Shown piece by piece: positions 59,038 through 64,000 of a stretch of 64,000 nucleotides of DNA. Origin of the DNA: Ectocarpus siliculosus. Lineage: Eukaryota; Sar; Phaeophyceae; Ectocarpales; Ectocarpaceae. Made by a program: the position numbers and the translations under genes. The stretch is from the NCBI GenBank assembly GCA_000310025.1, contig FN649726.1:1-64000 (forward strand), written 5' to 3'. The stretch's first letter is position 1; the number at the start of each line of letters is the position of its first letter. The notes under the pieces were generated by a model that saw only the letters and a list, made by a program, of their open reading frames with translations, had not been told where the DNA came from and ran no database searches.

Positions 59038-60291
59038 CGGAGTGATTTGTGTCGAGCAGTGATGCCCGAGATGTCGGTTGTTTGGTTCCACCGTCCGCGT
59101 AACCTTCGTTTCCGAAATCAACGTTGTTGTCCCGCGAACGAAGCCCATCTGTCGACGGGTCCTCCCTACGCGATGCGGTGTCTGTCGCTGCCTCGTCTCG
59201 ATTCACTCGCGCTTGTCCATGTTTAACGGAAACCTCAGACGGTGTGGACGACAATATCTTCGCTGTTTCCCGGGAGAATTCGATAGGAGGCGTCTGAACC
59301 AACATCCCTGCCCCCCCATCGTACCTCTCCTCCATCTACCGCACGTCTGATGCTGCACCTTAGGTCTCCGAGGAATCGGTCGAGGTCGAAACACTGCTCG
59401 TGTGAGCGAGCAGCAGCTCCTTCGAACGAGGCTTGGCACGACGGCCGTGAACTCCCGGCCAAGGGCTTAACCGAGCCCGCATCAAGTCTGTCTCCCATGA
59501 GTCAACCAGGCGCCCGTGGTTTGCCCACAGAGGCGTTGTGTTGCCGGGGAAGGATAGGGCGAACGAGAAGAAAGCGATCGGGAACCGGGTACCGACTTCA
59601 AACCGTTTTAGAATGAAGGCTGTTTTGGTCGCGATGGTTTTATGACTTTCGACTGTTGTACATCTATATTGTTCCGTTTCCGTTGAAGCTGCTGATAGTC
59701 GTTCAAAACGTTGGTTATGTTTAGCGCAATGCGACAGAATGGCGGGGATAATTCTTCTTGCTACGTGCTCGCTTTGGGAGAAGCCCCAAACTTTTGGGCC
59801 GAAAAACATTGGTTTGTATTCTACCTCTAGATTCATTCAAGTGACAACGCTTGCAGAGCTTATACAAGTAGTAGTCGTCAGGATACCCTATAGGCGATTC
59901 TTGTTGTGACCAAAATCGTGCCACGGGAGAGGGCTCTGTCTCCGAGCCTCCGCGGCATTCGTATTCTGCCTCTGCACGAGGGGGATCTTTGAACCAACTG
60001 CAAACCCGTCCGGTTTCTGAGCACCCACCAACCGCACTTTCTCTTTCATTTTGATTCAAGCGGTCGCTGCATTATTTTCTTGAATTTGTGCGTAACACAT
60101 CCGATATCTTGGCCCTGTATTGTGTGTTTGAGACCATGAACAGCGGTTCCCCTTTAGATTCTGTTGTTTCGCGCTCCCGCGTCGATGCACAAGCTTTGGG
60201 GACCTTTGGTGTTCGAGAAATTGAATGGTGAAGCCGGATGTTTTGGTTAAGGTCTGGGTACGGAGGAGGGGGGGGGGGGGGGGGGGGGGGG

Positions 60292-60391
60292 NNNNNNNNN
60301 NNNNNNNNNNNNNNNNNNNNNNNNNNNNNNNNNNNNNNNNNNNNNNNNNNNNNNNNNNNNNNNNNNNNNNNNNNNNNNNNNNNNNNNNNNN
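60292..60391. other. Assembly gap (100 N)
   Basis: Exactly 100 N follow a poly-G run (60268-60291). The fixed length suggests a gap of unknown true size. Confidence 0.98.
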
Positions 60392-60540
60392 TGAACAGCG
60401 GTTCCCTTTTAGATTTTGTTGTTTGGGGTTCCCGGGTGGATGCACAAGTTTTGGGGACTTTTGGTTTTGGAGAAATTAAATGGGGAAGCGGGATTTTTTG
60501 GTTAAGTTTTGGGTAGGGGGGGGGGGGGGGGGGGGGGGGT
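60392..60540 (+). repeat. Probable false duplicate of 60134-60266 next to the gap
   Basis: The sequence right of the gap repeats that left of it (tgaacagcggttcc ... ggtgcacaag-like ... ttttggttaag) and also ends in a poly-G run. The right copy differs mainly by C replaced with G or T, a pattern of degraded read quality rather than natural divergence. Confidence 0.7.
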
Positions 60541-63500
60541 GGAGGGAATGATGCGAGCAAAAGCAAAGGTTTTGGCAGGATGAATCGGCTAGGCAACATG
60601 TCTGCAGTGGATGCATATATCAGAGAATATAGTCGTTGGATGGAGAGGGTCGGACGGGGATTTGATCGGCCGCTAGATGTGGTATGTTTGCAGCTCAACA
60701 TTCTTCCTGGTGCAGGAAAGGACCACACTACAGGACGGCAGTTGTTTGATAGCAGTCTTCAAATGCGTGTGCACAAATCGAATTGGCTGAGAGTGCTTCC
60801 GGTTTATATTGTCTGTTTTTTTTTTGTTGCGTTTGTTCGTTTGCCAGTTTTTGTGTGGTCTTGGTAATTCTTGCAGTTCCATCCCCCCAGCGTCGCCTTG
60901 TGTTCTCTACTTGTTGTTGTGCCTTTTGTTTTGAAGTGTCGCATCTGATGTACAGCAGTAGAAGGTGTGCACGATATGGTGTTCGATCAAGTAGCGCCAT
61001 CACATGGGGCATGCTAGGCTAAAGCGGGGGGGGTAGAGCTAGGGAGGCAGCATTCGGATACATTATCCCCGTTTTGGATTTGTTCAGCACGAGGTGAGGT
61101 ACAAGAACATGGGTATCCATACTCAAGTCCTGCATGTGGTAGTCGTGGCCATGGTGGTAAGAGAAGCATGCGCGAGGATTTTTGACTAACATCGGGTTCT
61201 ATACTACAAGTGAGTGGCGCCGTTCGTTGGTGAACTCGTGTAAAGGGCACCGTTTGTACATCGTACGTGCATGTTTTGTCTTTCGTTGTCCGGCGCTCGT
61301 GTCATCGGCAGGAAGGCTTGCCCCTCAACCTATCAATCTTGGTCCCACGACGAATCATGTTCTTACGTTCGCTATCGTACGACATGGCTTTGTTGTGTGT
61401 TGGAGCGCTTCGTTTCCTGTCGTCGTTGTTACGTCTCTCTGAATCCCTCTCGAAGTACACGGTTGAGCGAGCTCGCGCCAGCTCCGGTCCTGCACAACGT
61501 TCATCATGTTGGTTGTTTTCATCCCAAGTTCCAGGCTCTCTCAGTATTAGTAGTACCCTTGCAACATCTGCACCTGTCCGACTGACGTGCACATGTTTGT
61601 GGAGAAGGGAGAAAGAAAAATATGTTGAGCATCGGTCGGCAAGGAAACCAGGTACCATGATACATGATACGCGTATCTACACCGCACATTTTAAGAGTGG
61701 ACGGCCGCTCGTGGGCGTGAGTGTTGCCTGGTAAGAAAAAGAAAACGCGCGAGAGCAAGCTACTTGCAGATAATCTTGCAGTCAGGGGCATATCTCCCGC
61801 CAGCTTGGCAAACTGGCGTTCTCATTTATTGATGCCAGACACCGCTGTCGAACAACCTCGAGGTTCCGAGAGACCAGGACATAAAATCGCGCCTAGATTC
61901 TGTCTGAAAAGGCGGCGGAACGGAGGCCTTGGGGATTGTTTCAGCATTCAGCATATCTAGCACATCACCGCGAGAGAGCGTGCCTCAGACGACGAACGAA
62001 ACATCCTCATAACAGGCACGCGCAGCAGTAGCACACAACCCAGGTCTCTCTCTTGGCTAGACGGTAGACCTCCCCCACGAGCAACTTGCGGGATTTGCGC
62101 TTGTTGCAAACGACGAGGACCTGCGGGTGGGGTGCGAGACTGTTGCATAGTAGGTTTTCAGCCAATCACCGTGGTGGGGAAACATTCCGACCGCGAACTA
62201 TCCCTCTGGCGCGGAGAGAAGCACAGGGCGGAACCACCACCAGACCCAACAACAACAAAAACACCCACACGGCCGGTGCAACTTTCAAGTGGGAACAGGG
62301 GGCGAGTCTGTGGACCTCTTCTTCTTGCTACTCCTCTTCTGTGTGTTGGAGAGAGAGAGTGTGAGAGAGACCCGGGGCGCGCGAAATCGCTGGCCTTGAA
62401 AGAGCTGGCGACAAACCAGGAGGTGAGAGGCGCGGAGCGCATGCATCACGCATGCATGCAAGAAGGCATTTTTTCTTGATTTTTCCTCTTTGCCCTCCCC
62501 ATGAGATGATGCCCCGCGTGGCAGAGAGCCAGAGAAACAAGAGAGGGCGTGGAAACACGCAATCTCTTGCCTTTCCTGCCCCAACTTCAGCATCCGCCGT
62601 TGATGGTTGGGTTCCTGCGATGCTGGGAGATCAGCTCTGGGGGCAGCGCTGGTGGAGCTGAAGCGCACGCCCTGCTTCTGAGCGGGAATATGTCGTGACC
62701 CTGCTAGTGTGTTCCGTCCAGGATTCTGACAAATAACAGCAGCAGAGCAGCGCCTACTTGCCTGCTTGCCACGCAGCCCAAGGGATGAACTTGATACCAC
62801 GCCATACGAACTGAATGCACCCTTAGCCACCCTTGCGCGAGTTCGTGGCACTCTGCTGTGTGCCTCTCACACAACCACAATCACAACCAGTACCACGTAG
62901 TTGCCGCATGATCTGCTGGCGTGATCGCTGTGCGTCGACCCGACGGCCCGCCCTGACTTGTATTTGAATGGTATAAAGATCGCCCGGCTGTGCGCTTCTT
63001 GCCAGCAACACTTTTGATGCGCTTCGTTTGCACGCATTTGCTGAATGCACTGAGATGGCGACGCCCTCACGCTGACCAAAGCGATTCCGTTAGACCTGAC
63101 CGAGACAAGTCATTACCACCCATGTGTGTACCATTTGTGAGAATAGAATGTCGTGTGTGCGAAGTTCGTCTCCGGAAAATATTTTCAACGTCTACTGCTG
63201 TAAGTTGAAAGAAGAGAAAAACAAGCGCCCACGAGCATCCATGACCCATTGCTTCTGCGCTGGGGCGAACGTATGCATACCACTGACTCTCTTCGTCGAA
63301 ACCAACACACAGCAGTAGTGTTCCCTTCGAATTTTGTGTGCGTCACGTACCCGTTATTCCCAGCAGTATACACATTGATACTGTAGATCTTTGGGACTAA
63401 CCCGTTCTGATTGGTCGGGAGTTGTTGGGCGTTTGTTCTGGCGGCCGATTCCTCTCCAGCGCCCTCTCCCCTTTCCGCATTCCGAGCACGCGGCGCAGCC

Positions 63501-63549
63501 GGGTGCCGCCCAGTTCGCGGCCGCTAGGCCGTGCTTTGGCCGTGGATGA

Positions 63550-63583
63550 GGGCTAGGGCTAGGGTTAGGGTTAGGGTTAGGGT
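63550..63583 (+). repeat. Interstitial telomeric repeat (TTAGGG)n
   Basis: About five units, two of them CTAGGG variants and three perfect TTAGGG. Unique-looking sequence continues on both sides, so this is not the chromosome end itself. Confidence 0.85.
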
Positions 63584-63592
63584 AGATGTGGG

Positions 63593-63638
63593 GTGAACAA
63601 CCTAGCCTTGCTCGCGTGAAGAACCTAGCCTTGCTACG
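63593..63638 (+). repeat. Two short direct repeats
   Basis: gtgaacaacctagccttgct and gtgaagaacctagccttgct are adjacent units directly after the telomeric tract. Confidence 0.75.
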
Positions 63639-63642
63639 TTCA

Positions 63643-63694
63643 ACATCGGGTAGTCCTAGAGAGTTACTATAATATCAAAGTGTAACCAAGGCTC
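63643..63694 (+). repeat. Dispersed repeat, copy 2
   Basis: Same orientation match to 39675-39720 (tagtccta, gagttacta, gtgtaaccaaggctc), here with a short insertion in the middle. Confidence 0.65.
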
Positions 63695-63838
63695 ATTCCC
63701 AGGCACGGCTGCCATACGGTTATGGTGATGTCAGGTCACCGTCGATAGGAACGAAAAAGCTGCAACAAGTAATCATGTTTCCTCTTGGGTGGCCTGCGTA
63801 CACAACACACGTGCCGGTGTGCCAGCCCTAGTGAAGGG

Positions 63839-63963
63839 TGATATCGTGATATTTATGTCTTAGCGTGTTTCTATGTACACGGAGCCAAGGAGACCACCAA
63901 ATGATATCGTGATATTTATGTATTAGCGTGTTCCTATGTACACGGAGCCAAGGAGACCACCAA
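63839..63963 (+). repeat. Two tandem 62-bp units
   Basis: 63839-63900 and 63902-63963 are almost identical (tgatatcgtgatatttatg ... ccaaggagaccaccaa), differing at two positions. The array is close to the window edge and may continue. Confidence 0.9.
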
Positions 63964-64000
63964 TTCCCGCCAGTCCGGGTCCGGTGTCAAGTGACTCTTC

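Larger units (their letters stand above)
59038..64000. other. Right end: gap, repeats, no supported gene
   Basis: No multi-exon chain was found. A single exon-like frame at 60580-60681 (starts MNRLGNMSAVDAYIREYS, ends at a gtatgt donor) could belong to a gene but has no partner exon. The frame at 62285-62851 (-) has no recognisable features. Assembly gap, duplicate and terminal repeats are listed separately. Confidence 0.4.

Noticed and set aside
58372-59148. 258-codon frame antisense to the orphan gene
   Set aside because: It is a shadow of exon 58507-58840 and its flanks, with no independent signal.
1-64000. CRISPR arrays, tRNA or rRNA genes, recognisable retroelement coding regions
   Set aside because: Looked for by eye and none found. 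A tRNA scan and a repeat-library search would be the decisive checks.

Overview
The window is nuclear DNA of a photosynthetic stramenopile, most likely a brown alga of the Ectocarpus type. The grounds are: long intron-rich genes with standard GT-AG introns of several hundred bases; two proteins with heterokont-style plastid presequences (a signal peptide ending in an AF-type cleavage site); a THF1/Psb29 thylakoid protein; TTAGGG-type telomeric repeats; and T/G-rich sequence downstream of stop codons. The species call is inference. I rebuilt the genes by hand from splice sites and reading phase. For five multi-exon models every junction keeps frame and the total length is a multiple of three.

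Layout. 1-540: last exon of a gene that looks like ribosomal protein S6 (+). 541-6153: no gene; diverged duplicated repeats. 6154-11109 (+): six-exon type I membrane protein with an NDNF-like ectodomain and a charged disordered tail. 14575-16761 (-): plastid-targeted flavin reductase-like (FMN-binding split barrel) protein, C terminus unresolved. 17040-23760 (+): nine-exon THF1/Psb29. The last two genes are divergent and share 278 bp between their start codons. 23761-29398: one MITE and no gene I can support. 29399-29602 (-): 67-aa secreted peptide with twin CX3C motifs. 32223-38002 (-): nine exons of a sphingosine kinase, 5' end not found. 38571-39519 (-): two-exon secreted protein of unknown function. 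41042-48201 (+): twelve-exon coiled-coil protein. 50756-59037 (+): ten-exon, 925-aa orphan with low-complexity stretches. 59038-64000: assembly gap flanked by a suspicious duplicate, then repeats including an interstitial telomeric tract.

The genes do not form an obvious pathway. The only pair suggestive of shared regulation is the divergent plastid pair. The most unusual signals are an NDNF-like receptor outside animals, the twin-CX3C peptide, a 10-mer (TACTGCTGTA) found at least eleven times and only outside exons, two CAGT...ACTG MITEs at TA sites, a long inverted repeat inside an intron, and a duplicated splice acceptor in THF1. I saw no CRISPR array, tRNA, rRNA or recognisable retroelement coding region.
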